Origin: Nitrososphaera sp.
Lineage (GTDB): Archaea; Thermoproteota; Nitrososphaeria; Nitrososphaerales; Nitrososphaeraceae
Length of the DNA: 48,154 bases
Assembly: GCA_025449675.1 (NCBI GenBank)
Contig: JANWIX010000016.1
Location: forward strand, 1-48,154
Direction: 5' to 3'
Shown here: in pieces, positions 9,557 to 18,533 of the stretch
How the letters are laid out: every line of letters begins with the position of its first letter
Position numbering within the stretch: position 1 is the stretch's first letter
Notes under the pieces: generated by a model
The model's input: only the letters and a program-made list of their open reading frames with translations
What the model was told of the DNA's origin: nothing
The model's database searches: none
Program-made: the position numbers and the translations under genes

Positions 9557-9949
9557 GTGGATTCACCGAAGAGAACGAATAGCGGCATGTTCATATCTCA
9601 TTGCTGGCGCATATCTCGCATGACAAGTTCTTTTCAGCTTCCCACTCTAGATGAATTGCAGAGCGCTGGCAGTCAAGAACGGATGAATGTCTTTAGGAGG
9701 TTCTTTGCTTCGAGCCGCTACAATCGGCTACTCATACAGCAAATACTAGTCAGGTCGGCGACTGACAAATCACTAGTTTCAAAAGTGGTTCAGCTTGAAA
9801 GGGACCACAACGAGGTCTTTGGACAGATGATCGTCAAGGTAAAGCAGTATGGCTTCCTCGAAGAATTTCTTGCGGCTGTAAAAGAAGAAGATGACGCGCT
9901 ACAAAAGATAATTGAGGCGTACGACAAAAGAATGAACGGGCGAACCTAG
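9557..9949 (+). CDS. Hypothetical helical protein
   Basis: ORF; later Met starts (e.g. MTSSFQLPTLDEL) plausible. Confidence 0.55.
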   Translation: MDSPKRTNSGMFISHCWRISRMTSSFQLPTLDELQSAGSQERMNVFRRFFASSRYNRLLIQQILVRSATDKSLVSKVVQLERDHNEVFGQMIVKVKQYGFLEEFLAAVKEEDDALQKIIEAYDKRMNGRT

Positions 9950-10050
9950 CGACACATTACCCTAAGAAATGACGTTCCGTCGCGATCAGTGGAACTAGAT
10001 CGCAGCTGCATTGTGCCGCAAAGATATAAGAACAGGCAGGGTATTCTCTC

Positions 10051-10233
10051 TTGCGCTTGGCTCCAAGGAAATTTCAGTGTACTTGCGGGAAAACCATAGA
10101 GTATATTGATCGGGTGGTTGGAGGTAATAATGCCCAGACCAGCGTCCTCCTTTGTGCCAAATGCCAGAAAGAACACGAAATCACGTTCCTCGGTTTCTTG
10201 AGCGAGATAAAGGGCGCGACTATCAAAAGATAG
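10051..10233 (+). CDS. Small zinc-ribbon-like protein (60 aa)
   Basis: CTCGKTIEYIDR...LLCAKCQKEHE: CxC...CxxC pattern. Confidence 0.55.
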   Translation: MRLAPRKFQCTCGKTIEYIDRVVGGNNAQTSVLLCAKCQKEHEITFLGFLSEIKGATIKR

Positions 10234-10354
10234 ATCGCGCAACTCTGACAGCCAAGTCGTCGTAGATACTAGAATTGAAGCCTGCAGCTTGATGAAGGGT
10301 TACACGCTTGATTGCGCGGATGTGTCCAAGCGCCTAACGCAGTAGCTGCTTGAA

Positions 10355-10756
10355 CTACCTTCTTCGAGATTTGCTCTTTCTCGCTTTCTTCCTGCTCGCT
10401 CTTCTCTTGGTGCCGGCAGAGTTCGTCTTTACCCGGGCGACCTGCTTTTGGAGCACTTTGATCTGAACCTGCAGCTGCCTGACCTGTTGTCCAACCGATC
10501 TGTTTTGCCCTGATAGTTTCTTGTCCAGTCCCCTGAATTGAACGGCAAGCTGACCCAGCAGCTTGGTGACATTCTCTATTTGCTTTGACTGTCTTTTTAC
10601 GCGGCTCAACGTGAGAGCAGTCATCGCTTCCTGATTTGATACTGTTGTCGGTGTTTCAGTGGTTGTCGGTTCTATGATCACAGCTTCTTGAGGTGATTCA
10701 ATCGACTGCATTTCCATCGCGCTTTCGACCAATGTCGAATTGTCTACTTCAGACAT
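10355..10756 (-). CDS. Coiled-coil protein with highly basic C-terminal tail
   Basis: Heptad-rich region LSRVKRQSKQIENVTKLLGQLAVQFRGLDKKL..., tail KRRASRKKARKSKSRRR. Confidence 0.65.
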   Translation of the reverse strand: MSEVDNSTLVESAMEMQSIESPQEAVIIEPTTTETPTTVSNQEAMTALTLSRVKRQSKQIENVTKLLGQLAVQFRGLDKKLSGQNRSVGQQVRQLQVQIKVLQKQVARVKTNSAGTKRRASRKKARKSKSRRR

Positions 10757-10896
10757 TATCTCAATGCGCAGCCAAGTGCCTAATCTTATTATTGATTTGA
10801 AAAATCTGACAAAGTGATCTATTAGTTGTGCTTTGAACCGCGCCGGCTAATTCCCCGGCAACGCTCTTGTCAAGTGACCGGGCATTCGGTGCGGCG

Positions 10897-13245
10897 CTAT
10901 TGCTGCGAAGGTGGAGAACTTTCCGTCGCACCGCCTTCTTCCAGAGGAGAAGGATACGGTATTATCTCTCCGGTGGTCCCTATTTTCAATTGGCCTATTT
11001 CGTCCATGTCAGACAGGTCGTTCATCTTTATCAGATTATTGAGTGTCACTGTGTACAGCACATCTTCGATATAGAACGACCGGCTTCCCTGCACTCCGTA
11101 ACCGTAATAGTAGTCGTTCACGTCGTTGAAGTGCTCGACCTGTCCCTTCAGCTTAAAGCCCGAGTCCGGATCCACTCCGAATACATAGAACCCGCGCCAC
11201 ACTTTTGGTTGGATGTACTTCCCATCAGTGTACATTGGCTCGGCATAGTCCGGCACGATGGAAACTGGGATGGAGAGTACGTCCTTGCTCCTGTCGAAGA
11301 GAAGAGCCTTGTGATCGTATAGCACCTCGGAATCGGTGCCACTCCCCCCTATCTCAAATTCATCCACCAGCCCGGGCTTTTGCACATCAGAAACATCAAA
11401 GAGGGCCAGCTTGACTCCAAGTATATCCACGCCTCCATATTGGTTCTCTTTGGTTTCCTTGCCTATTCCGATTACGTGATCGCTGTCGTATGGATGAAGG
11501 TAATTCGAATAGCCGGGCAGCTTTAGCTCGCCCAGGACTTTTGGATCGTCTTCTGAAAGGTCAATGACGAAGAACGGGTCTATGCGCTCAAAAGTCACCA
11601 GGTACAGCCTGTCGCCCATAAAGCGCGCAGAATAGATAGATTCGCCCTTGGCTATCTCTTCGAGCTCGCCCACAATCTTCATGCCTTCGTCGAGGACGTA
11701 GACGTTGTTATGGAGAACCGAGCCTCCAGAGGGAGTCCAGTACTCGGAAGTAGTTGCAACACGGAACCTATTTCCGTCCTCATCCATCGAGAACTGGTTC
11801 AGCAGTCTACCGGGCACCTCTCCACGCGATTCATAGTTAATCGAGCCGTTGGAGCTGATCTCTATTTTGTGTATCACCGTCTTTTGTGTTTCCTGCTGGA
11901 TGCGAGCATCGTATTCTTGCAGCGATTCTTGTATTCTGGAGAATAGCGCGCTCTTTTCGCCTTCGGACATCCTGTTGTAGGTGTCCTGCAATAATTCTGA
12001 AACCTTGTCCCACTTTTCCGATGGGCTTAGCGAGCTGTCGCCTTCGATTTCTTTTATCTCTCGCTGCACTGACTGGGGCAATTCCGGAACGATAACGTCA
12101 AAGAACCTGTCTCTGGTGTTGGTCTCATAGTAGTAGTAATAGGGCATATTCTTTTGATACGCGATGTAGATGTTGTTTTCTGATACGTAGAGAGTCGCAC
12201 CCGGGTTCATCATAAAGCTCTTGGACTCTAGCGCGTCGTCATCGTCGGCATTGGCCAAGTCTATGGATGTTACTGTGTTGAAGGCATAATACAGCTCAGG
12301 GTTGTCGAAGTAGTAGACTTCTGGCGCGATTATCAGACGCGATGACTCCATCACACTTGGCATGACCGGATGGCCGTAGTCATATAGGTCGCTTGCCGTA
12401 ATCAAGTAGACGTTATCGCCAATCATTCTTGCATTGTTGTAGTTGCCGCTAACCTCAAAGTCCTTTACTATTTCGGGCTTTTCCCTGTCAGATACGTCCA
12501 TGATCAGAGCGTGAGTCTTTGGCGAATAGACCTGCTGGGGGGCAAAGTCGTATTCCTGTATGACAAAGTCGTTGCCGTACTCCTGATAGAATATGACAAG
12601 GGTGTTGTTGTTAAGGAACATGTTCTGCAGGTATTGGCCCTGCTGGATATCCAGTGCTATCTTTACGGCGATATCGGCATTCTCTGGCGGATAGGCATCG
12701 ACTATGGTAAGCCTGTCACCTGAAAGGATGTACACGTATTTCCCATCGTTCTTTAGAAAGTCAGGCTCATCCACTCCCTCGACCTGGACATTGGTAGTAG
12801 AGTGTGAAGAACCAGAAGTCGTGCGAGTAGGATCATCCCCAGCGTCAGACAGCGGAGCACCTTGGCTGCTTTGCGGCGCAGGAGCGGCAGTAAAGTCCCC
12901 ATCTGTTATTGTTACCTCGAGATTACCACCACCAAATCTTGTCTCCTCGCCAAGTAGACCCTTGATCTGACCACGATTCTGTTCGAGCCCCAGCAAGAAG
13001 ACTCTGAGTTCCTCAGCAGAAGTGAACTTCTTTAATTCCTGAGTCGCGGCAAGAGCGAATGGAGTCGGCAGCGTACCGTTCTCGAATATTCCGGGACCTC
13101 CCAGTTCCGATGCTGGGTCCCTGGGCAAATTGTTACCAAGAGAACCCAACGCAAATACGAAACCTATAGCGGCCGCTATTCCAATACCTGCCATTCCAAA
13201 CATCGAATTTCTTGCCATCTTCACCATGCAACCTTTTGTTGCCAT
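10897..13245 (-). CDS. Secreted beta-propeller domain protein (PF09826-like)
   Basis: N-terminal TM/signal; TNVQVEGVDEPDFLKNDGKYVYILSGDRLTIVDAYP and repeated blade-like segments; start MATKG chosen (ORF open to 13272). Confidence 0.85.
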   Translation of the reverse strand: MATKGCMVKMARNSMFGMAGIGIAAAIGFVFALGSLGNNLPRDPASELGGPGIFENGTLPTPFALAATQELKKFTSAEELRVFLLGLEQNRGQIKGLLGEETRFGGGNLEVTITDGDFTAAPAPQSSQGAPLSDAGDDPTRTTSGSSHSTTNVQVEGVDEPDFLKNDGKYVYILSGDRLTIVDAYPPENADIAVKIALDIQQGQYLQNMFLNNNTLVIFYQEYGNDFVIQEYDFAPQQVYSPKTHALIMDVSDREKPEIVKDFEVSGNYNNARMIGDNVYLITASDLYDYGHPVMPSVMESSRLIIAPEVYYFDNPELYYAFNTVTSIDLANADDDDALESKSFMMNPGATLYVSENNIYIAYQKNMPYYYYYETNTRDRFFDVIVPELPQSVQREIKEIEGDSSLSPSEKWDKVSELLQDTYNRMSEGEKSALFSRIQESLQEYDARIQQETQKTVIHKIEISSNGSINYESRGEVPGRLLNQFSMDEDGNRFRVATTSEYWTPSGGSVLHNNVYVLDEGMKIVGELEEIAKGESIYSARFMGDRLYLVTFERIDPFFVIDLSEDDPKVLGELKLPGYSNYLHPYDSDHVIGIGKETKENQYGGVDILGVKLALFDVSDVQKPGLVDEFEIGGSGTDSEVLYDHKALLFDRSKDVLSIPVSIVPDYAEPMYTDGKYIQPKVWRGFYVFGVDPDSGFKLKGQVEHFNDVNDYYYGYGVQGSRSFYIEDVLYTVTLNNLIKMNDLSDMDEIGQLKIGTTGEIIPYPSPLEEGGATESSPPSQQ

Positions 13246-13278
13246 TAGTAACGAGGGATTACATCTTAACACTATAGT

Positions 13279-13306
13279 TTAGAACGGTCGTTTGGTCGCG
13301 TTCTAA
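13279..13306 (-). other. Perfect 8-bp inverted repeat TTAGAACG...CGTTCTAA (12-nt loop)
   Basis: Plus-strand arms at 13279-13286 and 13299-13306. Confidence 0.7.
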
Positions 13307-13307
13307 G

Positions 13308-13375
13308 GGTGAGGACACCGTTCCAGGCGGGGAGCCATACCGAAGGGCATGGCACCCAGTGGTCCTAGGCACACC
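13308..13375 (-). ncRNA. Candidate structured RNA or structured 5' leader of the beta-propeller gene
   Basis: Nested helices on the minus strand: GGTG/CACC (13372-13375 with 13308-13311), AGGAC/GTCCT (13362-13366 with 13312-13316), and GGG-U-GCCAUGCC / GGUAUGGC-U-CCC around a CUUC loop (13330-13357). G-U pairs occur only in minus-strand orientation. Confidence 0.45.
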
Positions 13376-13495
13376 TATGCAAAACTTGCAACTAATCTGG
13401 AATATTCTACGTATTCGGGCCACAAATCACACGAATTTTACTGTTTGACGCTTAAAAGCGCTTCCCGCAATACGCTGCAAGTCGAAATCGAGCAT

Positions 13496-13536
13496 GTTCT
13501 GAAACGGCGAACGGTCATTATTCGCTGTTCTGAAAC
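13496..13536 (+). repeat. Direct repeat GTTCTGAAAC, start-to-start 31 bp, upstream of the SIMPL gene
   Basis: GTTCTGAAAC at 13496-13505 and 13527-13536. Confidence 0.6.
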
Positions 13537-13575
13537 CTAGGCTTACCTATGTCAATGGACTAACTAATTACGAAA

Positions 13576-14436
13576 ATGTCTGAACAAACGACAAACAACA
13601 GACGCAAACTTGCGCTGGTTGCAGGACTTCTTGCAATCGCCCTCGTGGGCGCGACCATAACCGGCGGCCAGATGTTAAGCGCCGCCGCACAACAGAACCC
13701 GGACGATCCGATGCCAGTGGACCTTGAGTGTGAAACCGGCGCCGAAGTCTGCGAGCAAGAGATTGAGGATGCAGTAAAGTCGGTAGTGAGCACATCTGGA
13801 ACGGCAACAGTCAAGGTTGATCCAGACAAAGTCACAGTGACCATCGGTGTCGATACCAATGGTGTAACTGCAGCGGAAGCAGCAAGCAAGAATGCAGAAC
13901 TCATGGCCAAGGTAATAGCAGCATTGAAGGCACTTGGGATCACGGATGATCAGATAAGTACCAACTGGTACAGTGTGTACCCAACGTATGACTACAGGTC
14001 TCCACCGTGCATAGAAATCTACCCACAGCCTATAGACTGCGCTCCAAAGAACGAGATTACCGGATACACAGCATCCAACAGCCTTAGCGTAACGCTGGAT
14101 GCAGATGAAGACGTGGGCAAGGTCATCGACGCTGCAGTAGCAGCCGGAGCCAACAACGTGAGCGGCGCGTACTTCTTTGTGTCAGACGAGAGACAGCAAG
14201 AGATCCGCGACAGCCTCATAGAGAAGGCGATAACCAATGCGAGAAGCCGTGCAGACAAGGCAGCAGATGCAGTCGACATGAACGTTACGGGAGTAAAGTC
14301 GATTAACCTGAACGACGTGTTCTTCCCTGTATTCTACAAGGACTTTGCAGCGGAAGCAAGTGGCGCATCGACACCTATCCTGCCAGGCCAACAGCAGATC
14401 TCAATGACCGTGCAGGTCACCTTCTTCATGAGCTAG
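13576..14436 (+). CDS. Secreted SIMPL (DUF541) domain protein
   Basis: Signal/TM N-terminus; GTATVKVDPDKVTVTIGVDT...AAEAASKNAELMAKVIAALKALGITDDQISTNWYSVYPTY...ARSRADKAADAV. Confidence 0.88.
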   Translation: MSEQTTNNRRKLALVAGLLAIALVGATITGGQMLSAAAQQNPDDPMPVDLECETGAEVCEQEIEDAVKSVVSTSGTATVKVDPDKVTVTIGVDTNGVTAAEAASKNAELMAKVIAALKALGITDDQISTNWYSVYPTYDYRSPPCIEIYPQPIDCAPKNEITGYTASNSLSVTLDADEDVGKVIDAAVAAGANNVSGAYFFVSDERQQEIRDSLIEKAITNARSRADKAADAVDMNVTGVKSINLNDVFFPVFYKDFAAEASGASTPILPGQQQISMTVQVTFFMS

Positions 14437-14462
14437 CTCTCGGTTAGCTCTCCTCACTCTTT

Positions 14463-14618
14463 TTATTTTATCGACTTGTAAATAGCCAGTCGTTTTCTCA
14501 GTAGCACGTTCTCCTCGACTTTTGCATGCAGCTGTTTCTCTAGGCGAGATACTTCCTCTATCAATTCTGTCTTGGTTTTGGCCCAGTATTTCGATTCCGA
14601 CAGAGTCATGCCCTGCAT
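14463..14618 (-). CDS. 51-aa coiled-coil microprotein
   Basis: Read by hand: MQGMTLSESKYWAKTKTELIEEVSRLEKQLHAKVEENVLLRKRLAIYKSIK; below the supplied ORF-track cut-off. Confidence 0.55.
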   Translation of the reverse strand: MQGMTLSESKYWAKTKTELIEEVSRLEKQLHAKVEENVLLRKRLAIYKSIK

Positions 14619-14687
14619 GTAGTAAAAGTCCAGATAAAACCTCGACAGTTGCCAAATTTACTAGTTACTCTACTTTAGCTGATAGGA

Positions 14688-14924
14688 ATGAAGTCATGCT
14701 CCATAATTCTTAATTGCGATAGCGCTGAATGCTCCATTGTGGGAGTCCTGACTTGGATCATCATTGGAGTTGTGATTCTGGCGATTATCGGGCTTGGATG
14801 GCAGACGTTCTTTTCCGGGCTCTGGCAGGGTGCGCAGAAGGTGGGCGAAAACCCAATAGTGCAAAACCTCACGGGTGAGGCCAAGGATGAGGCAAAAGAC
14901 GCGATCGGCAATCCTGATAAATAA
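14688..14924 (+). CDS. Small single-TM protein
   Basis: VLTWIIIGVVILAIIGLGW TM segment followed by short hydrophilic tail. Confidence 0.6.
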   Translation: MKSCSIILNCDSAECSIVGVLTWIIIGVVILAIIGLGWQTFFSGLWQGAQKVGENPIVQNLTGEAKDEAKDAIGNPDK

Positions 14925-14948
14925 TCGGGTATAGCACTGATCATAAGG

Positions 14949-15401
14949 TTGATCGAAGTCTACTTTGATGGGCTCTGCCAGCCGGTTAATCCCGGAGGGA
15001 TCGCGTGTTATGCGTTCGTGGTAAAAAACCAGGGCAAGACTATTCACAACAGCTACGGAATTGCCGGTGAACCATTTTCCAAGGATTCAACGAATAATGT
15101 CGCAGAGTACACTGCCCTTATCAAGGCACTGGAGTGGCTGGCTGCCAGCGAATTTGATTCCGATGCCGTAAGGGTCATCGGGGACTCCAAACTGGTCATC
15201 AGCCAGCTTGGCGGCCAGTACAAAGTAAGATCCAAACGTATCCTACCGCTTTATCGCAGGGCGCGAGAGCTGAAAGAGTCCTTCAAGAATCTCAAGTTCC
15301 TGCTTGTTCCTAGGGAAGAAAATAAAGAAGCAGATGGACTGACCAATCGGGCATACAGAGAAGCCCTTGAGGACAATCCTTCTTTCAGGAAAAGGATCTA
15401 G
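14949..15401 (+). CDS. rnhA: Ribonuclease H (RNase HI-like)
   Basis: YFDGLCQPVNPGGIACYAFV, NNVAEYTALIKALEWL, VIGDSKLVISQLGG, NKEADGLTNRA: D-E-D-D catalytic set. Confidence 0.93.
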   Translation: MIEVYFDGLCQPVNPGGIACYAFVVKNQGKTIHNSYGIAGEPFSKDSTNNVAEYTALIKALEWLAASEFDSDAVRVIGDSKLVISQLGGQYKVRSKRILPLYRRARELKESFKNLKFLLVPREENKEADGLTNRAYREALEDNPSFRKRI

Positions 15402-15943
15402 GCCGCTTCATTTCCTGCAAGCTCTGCGCTTCCAAAGAGCACCGAGAACTGCTTGCACCATACAAGGACTGTATCGTATTTAGAAAGGTCAGTACCCTCT
15501 GGAATGTCGTAATTCTGGTTGCCGATGTTTCCTTTTAGCCGTCCCAGGTCGACAAAGTCAGTAGCCTCTTTGTCAACCGAAAGGTACACGTAAAGGTCAG
15601 GCCCATTGGTGGACCTAAAGTCTTCTAGGCGAAGGACACTGCTCCCATCAATCGGGATGACTTTGGCAAGGCCACTGGCATCGTGTATTCCATCACCGAC
15701 GCCGACAAACTTGCCGGATATTTCCTTATCAGCCATCGCAGGCTCGTCTTCTGTCATAGAGTCTCCTTTGTCGATCATGCCTCCATCCTGATCTTCCATC
15801 GAGCCAGGTTGATCGTCACCAGTCTCGGTTACCGGTACGGGCTCGTTTATGGTGGTGTTTATGAAAAGTGGCGAGGCAGCGTATACAATGGCGGGTACCG
15901 CAACAGCGGCAACAATTATTGCGACTACAACGCTTTTCTTCAT
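15398..15943 (-). CDS. Secreted DM13 domain protein
   Basis: Signal peptide; RSTNGPDLYVYLS...YDIPEGTDLSKYDTVLVWCKQFSVLFGSAEL, conserved DM13 Cys. Confidence 0.88.
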   Translation of the reverse strand: MKKSVVVAIIVAAVAVPAIVYAASPLFINTTINEPVPVTETGDDQPGSMEDQDGGMIDKGDSMTEDEPAMADKEISGKFVGVGDGIHDASGLAKVIPIDGSSVLRLEDFRSTNGPDLYVYLSVDKEATDFVDLGRLKGNIGNQNYDIPEGTDLSKYDTVLVWCKQFSVLFGSAELAGNEAA

Positions 15944-16011
15944 AGCAAGCAGGTTGCTGTCCGCTTTAAAAGTAATTTCTCCAGATCATGTCCAAATCTC
16001 TTCCAATTGGC

Positions 16012-16449
16012 TCATATCGAGTCGTTCATCGTGACGAATCGGCTTCGGTGCTTTTCAATCAGCGGAATCATCCGATCGATGATGAGCGCATCAAAGTTTC
16101 GCTCTTCGACATCGATCGTGACAAGCAGGTAATGGTTCTCGTTTATCGGGATGGTGGCGCGGTGCAATTTTTCATACCTCCCAAATGCATAGCGCATCTT
16201 GCCTATTTTTGAGTCATATCGGCCTCTGGTTTTTTGTCTGGCTATTGCACTGGCCGCATACTCTTCATTCTCCTCTTCTGTCAAGAGGAGCTTCATTCCT
16301 TCTCTTGTGTGCTGGGCAATAATTATGCCGTTCTTGTTTACGACTCCTGCCCACCTTACAGACTTTGCCGTCGCTAGAACATACAAGCAGAATTGATGCA
16401 GGAATTCATAGTCTATGCCCAATCGGTCGCTTTTCACGATGGCTACCAT
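16012..16449 (-). CDS. Thaumarchaeal conserved protein (DUF6659-like), paralogue of 19681..20181
   Basis: AGVVNKNGIIIAQHTREGMKLLLTEEENEEYAASAIARQ...KIGKMRYAFGRYEKLHRATIPI aligns with 19681 ORF. Confidence 0.65.
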   Translation of the reverse strand: MVAIVKSDRLGIDYEFLHQFCLYVLATAKSVRWAGVVNKNGIIIAQHTREGMKLLLTEEENEEYAASAIARQKTRGRYDSKIGKMRYAFGRYEKLHRATIPINENHYLLVTIDVEERNFDALIIDRMIPLIEKHRSRFVTMNDSI

Positions 16450-16512
16450 GCTTTAATTAATAAAAGATTCTATCCTGTTTATTAGCAAGCAAGCCCCACC
16501 TATAGCCAAGCA

Positions 16513-16632
16513 ATGTCCGAATACGAATCAGGGACCTTCCGATGCCTCGACTGTGCCAGGGAATTCCTAACAAAGGAAGAGGCAGAGAAGCACCACAGGG
16601 AATATCACAAGGACGTAATAGTTGGGGAATAA
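16513..16632 (+). CDS. 39-aa single C2H2 zinc-finger microprotein
   Basis: Read by hand: MSEYESGTFRCLDCAREFLTKEEAEKHHREYHKDVIVGE; C-x2-C-x12-H-x4-H. Confidence 0.65.
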   Translation: MSEYESGTFRCLDCAREFLTKEEAEKHHREYHKDVIVGE

Positions 16633-16653
16633 CTAGCGACTCTTCTTCAAAAA

Positions 16654-16671
16654 TGACTGACGGGTCAGTTA
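16654..16671. promoter_or_regulatory. Probable TetR operator TGACTGAC-GG-GTCAGTTA
   Basis: Inverted repeat (7/8 arm match) about 40 bp upstream of the tetR start. Confidence 0.65.
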
Positions 16672-16710
16672 TCTTTATTAGCCTGTTGGAGATAGGGCTA
16701 ATACGGAGTA

Positions 16711-17310
16711 ATGCCAAAGGTTAACCTCGAGTACAAGTCAGGGGTCAGGGACAAAATAATCCAGGCTGCCATCATCAGCTTTGCGCAGACGGGCTTTGAC
16801 AGGACCAAGATGGAGGATATTGCGAAAAGATTGGATCTGAGCAAGGGCACCATCTATCTTTACTTTGACAGCAAGGAGGACCTTTTTCTGGCAATTTGTG
16901 AATATTATCTGAAGGTCATGAAAGACCGGCAGGACTCTACGGTTTTCGCACGGAGGGAGGACCTTTTCGTTGACGCTGAACGCTTTTACGAAGAATTCCA
17001 GAAACTCGAACAGGGCAATGACAAGGTCATGCTAGAGATGGTTGTCGAGTCCACCCGCAATCCCAGGCTGCGCAAGGGGATGTATGAACACAGGCTAAAA
17101 GTCTACGATGCAGTGGTGGACCACCTGAGCCGACAGATAGAAAGTGGCTTTGTTAGTCCAGATGTGGATGCGAAGGGTCTGGCTTCGGCTTTCGTAGCGC
17201 TCTACGACGGGCTGACAGTAAGCAAGATGCTGGGGGTAAGTGAGAGAAACAACAAGGAGGCGTGGGTGGCCATGGTAAGGGCGGTGATGGCAGGGATAGG
17301 CAAAGACTAG
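16711..17310 (+). CDS. TetR/AcrR family transcriptional regulator
   Basis: IIQAAIISFAQTGFDRTKMEDIAKRLDLSKGTIYLYFDSKEDLFLAI TetR HTH. Confidence 0.95.
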   Translation: MPKVNLEYKSGVRDKIIQAAIISFAQTGFDRTKMEDIAKRLDLSKGTIYLYFDSKEDLFLAICEYYLKVMKDRQDSTVFARREDLFVDAERFYEEFQKLEQGNDKVMLEMVVESTRNPRLRKGMYEHRLKVYDAVVDHLSRQIESGFVSPDVDAKGLASAFVALYDGLTVSKMLGVSERNNKEAWVAMVRAVMAGIGKD

Positions 17311-17798
17311 TCGCTGACTACAACCTTTAGCATCCTTGCCTCCTCGGAATTCACCGGCGCATCACTCGAATCTGTCCTTAGTCCTGCAATCTTGTCCACC
17401 GCCTCCATACCGGAAGTAACCTTGCCAAATACTGTGTATTGGCCGTCCAAAAAATTCGCGTCTTTAAGCACTATAAAGAATTGCGATCCCGCACTATTCG
17501 GATCCTGAGACCGTGCCATTGACAATGCACCTCTTGTATGCTTGTTCTTGTTGAACTCTGAACTGACGGTCCAGCCAGGGCCACCAGTTCCCCATAGGCT
17601 TCTGTTTGACTCGCTCTTGGTATTCGGATCGCCTCCCTGTATTACAAAGCCGGGCACAATTCGGTGGAACACAAGCCCATCATAAAATCCCGTCTTTGCA
17701 AGTTTCCCAAAGTTCTCTACCGTTTTTGGAGCAGCGTCGGAAAAAAACTCTAGACCGATTTCACCAAAGTTAGTCGTTATTTTTCCAGAAGTAGCCAT
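17307..17798 (-). CDS. Peptidyl-prolyl cis-trans isomerase (cyclophilin)
   Basis: FHRIVPGFVIQGGDP, GALSMARSQDPNSAGSQFFI, YTVFGKVTSGMEAVDKI. Confidence 0.95.
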   Translation of the reverse strand: MATSGKITTNFGEIGLEFFSDAAPKTVENFGKLAKTGFYDGLVFHRIVPGFVIQGGDPNTKSESNRSLWGTGGPGWTVSSEFNKNKHTRGALSMARSQDPNSAGSQFFIVLKDANFLDGQYTVFGKVTSGMEAVDKIAGLRTDSSDAPVNSEEARMLKVVVSD

Positions 17799-17868
17799 TG
17801 TAGAAAAGGCTTGGACGGGGATATTTGAATCAAGCAGTCGCGGCCGGGAAAATTGAAAGCTGCTCTGA

Positions 17869-18147
17869 TCAAGCGTTAAGGTAGAGTGTCGACTTTATCG
17901 CGCTGTAAAGTGTCACGTACTGCATGCCTAGCTCTGTGGTCCTGTATGAGGGATGGCCAATGGCATTATTTTCTGCAAGAAGCTTCTTTGCAGTCAATAG
18001 ATCAATGTACTTCCTGAACTGGGAAGTTGTAAGGTTGGCTTTTTCCAAGAGCCTCGTCTTGCCAATGCCTCCGTTCGCAGCTTCCAGAATTGTAGAAATA
18101 ATATCAAGGCTACTGCGTTTCTTCACAATGTTGATAGACAGCATCAT
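17869..18147 (-). CDS. Winged-helix regulator (ArnR1-like)
   Basis: DIISTILEAANGGIGKTRLLEKANLTTSQFRKYIDLLTAKKLL...TTELGMQYV. Confidence 0.75.
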   Translation of the reverse strand: MMLSINIVKKRSSLDIISTILEAANGGIGKTRLLEKANLTTSQFRKYIDLLTAKKLLAENNAIGHPSYRTTELGMQYVTLYSAIKSTLYLNA

Positions 18148-18533
18148 GTATGATAAAAATAGTTCTGAAGTATGAGGAATCCTACGCGCCAGAATTGGAT
18201 CGTATTTTCATTTGTCCTATGGGGGAATCTTCAAAACAAGCGATCACGAACTTGATGGGAATCAGCTGGTAGGACGGCATATCAGTATCTGCACAGTTGG
18301 ATGGAAACGCTTTTCTGATGCAACATCGGAAAATGCGAGGTCCGAGTCCAGCGAAAGTTCCTTTGTTGGGATAATGGTGGGCAGGTCGATAATTGCTGTC
18401 AGAGCTAGGACAAAGCGTCCTGAGGTGCTGGTAGCATAACTACCCAACCTGTCATCCAAACATGGATAACTATTCCAGAGTCAAATCACCAAGCGGACAA
18501 CCAGCTCATATTCGCATCTACGATCATTCCACT

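Noticed and set aside
14401-14655. Minus ORF 14401..14655 (84 aa)
   Set aside because: Overlaps the SIMPL 3' end; the shorter frame 14463..14618 reads as a sensible coiled coil.
18212-18459. Overlapping ORFs on both strands before the pilin gene
   Set aside because: Neither has convincing coding character; region more likely a leader/promoter.
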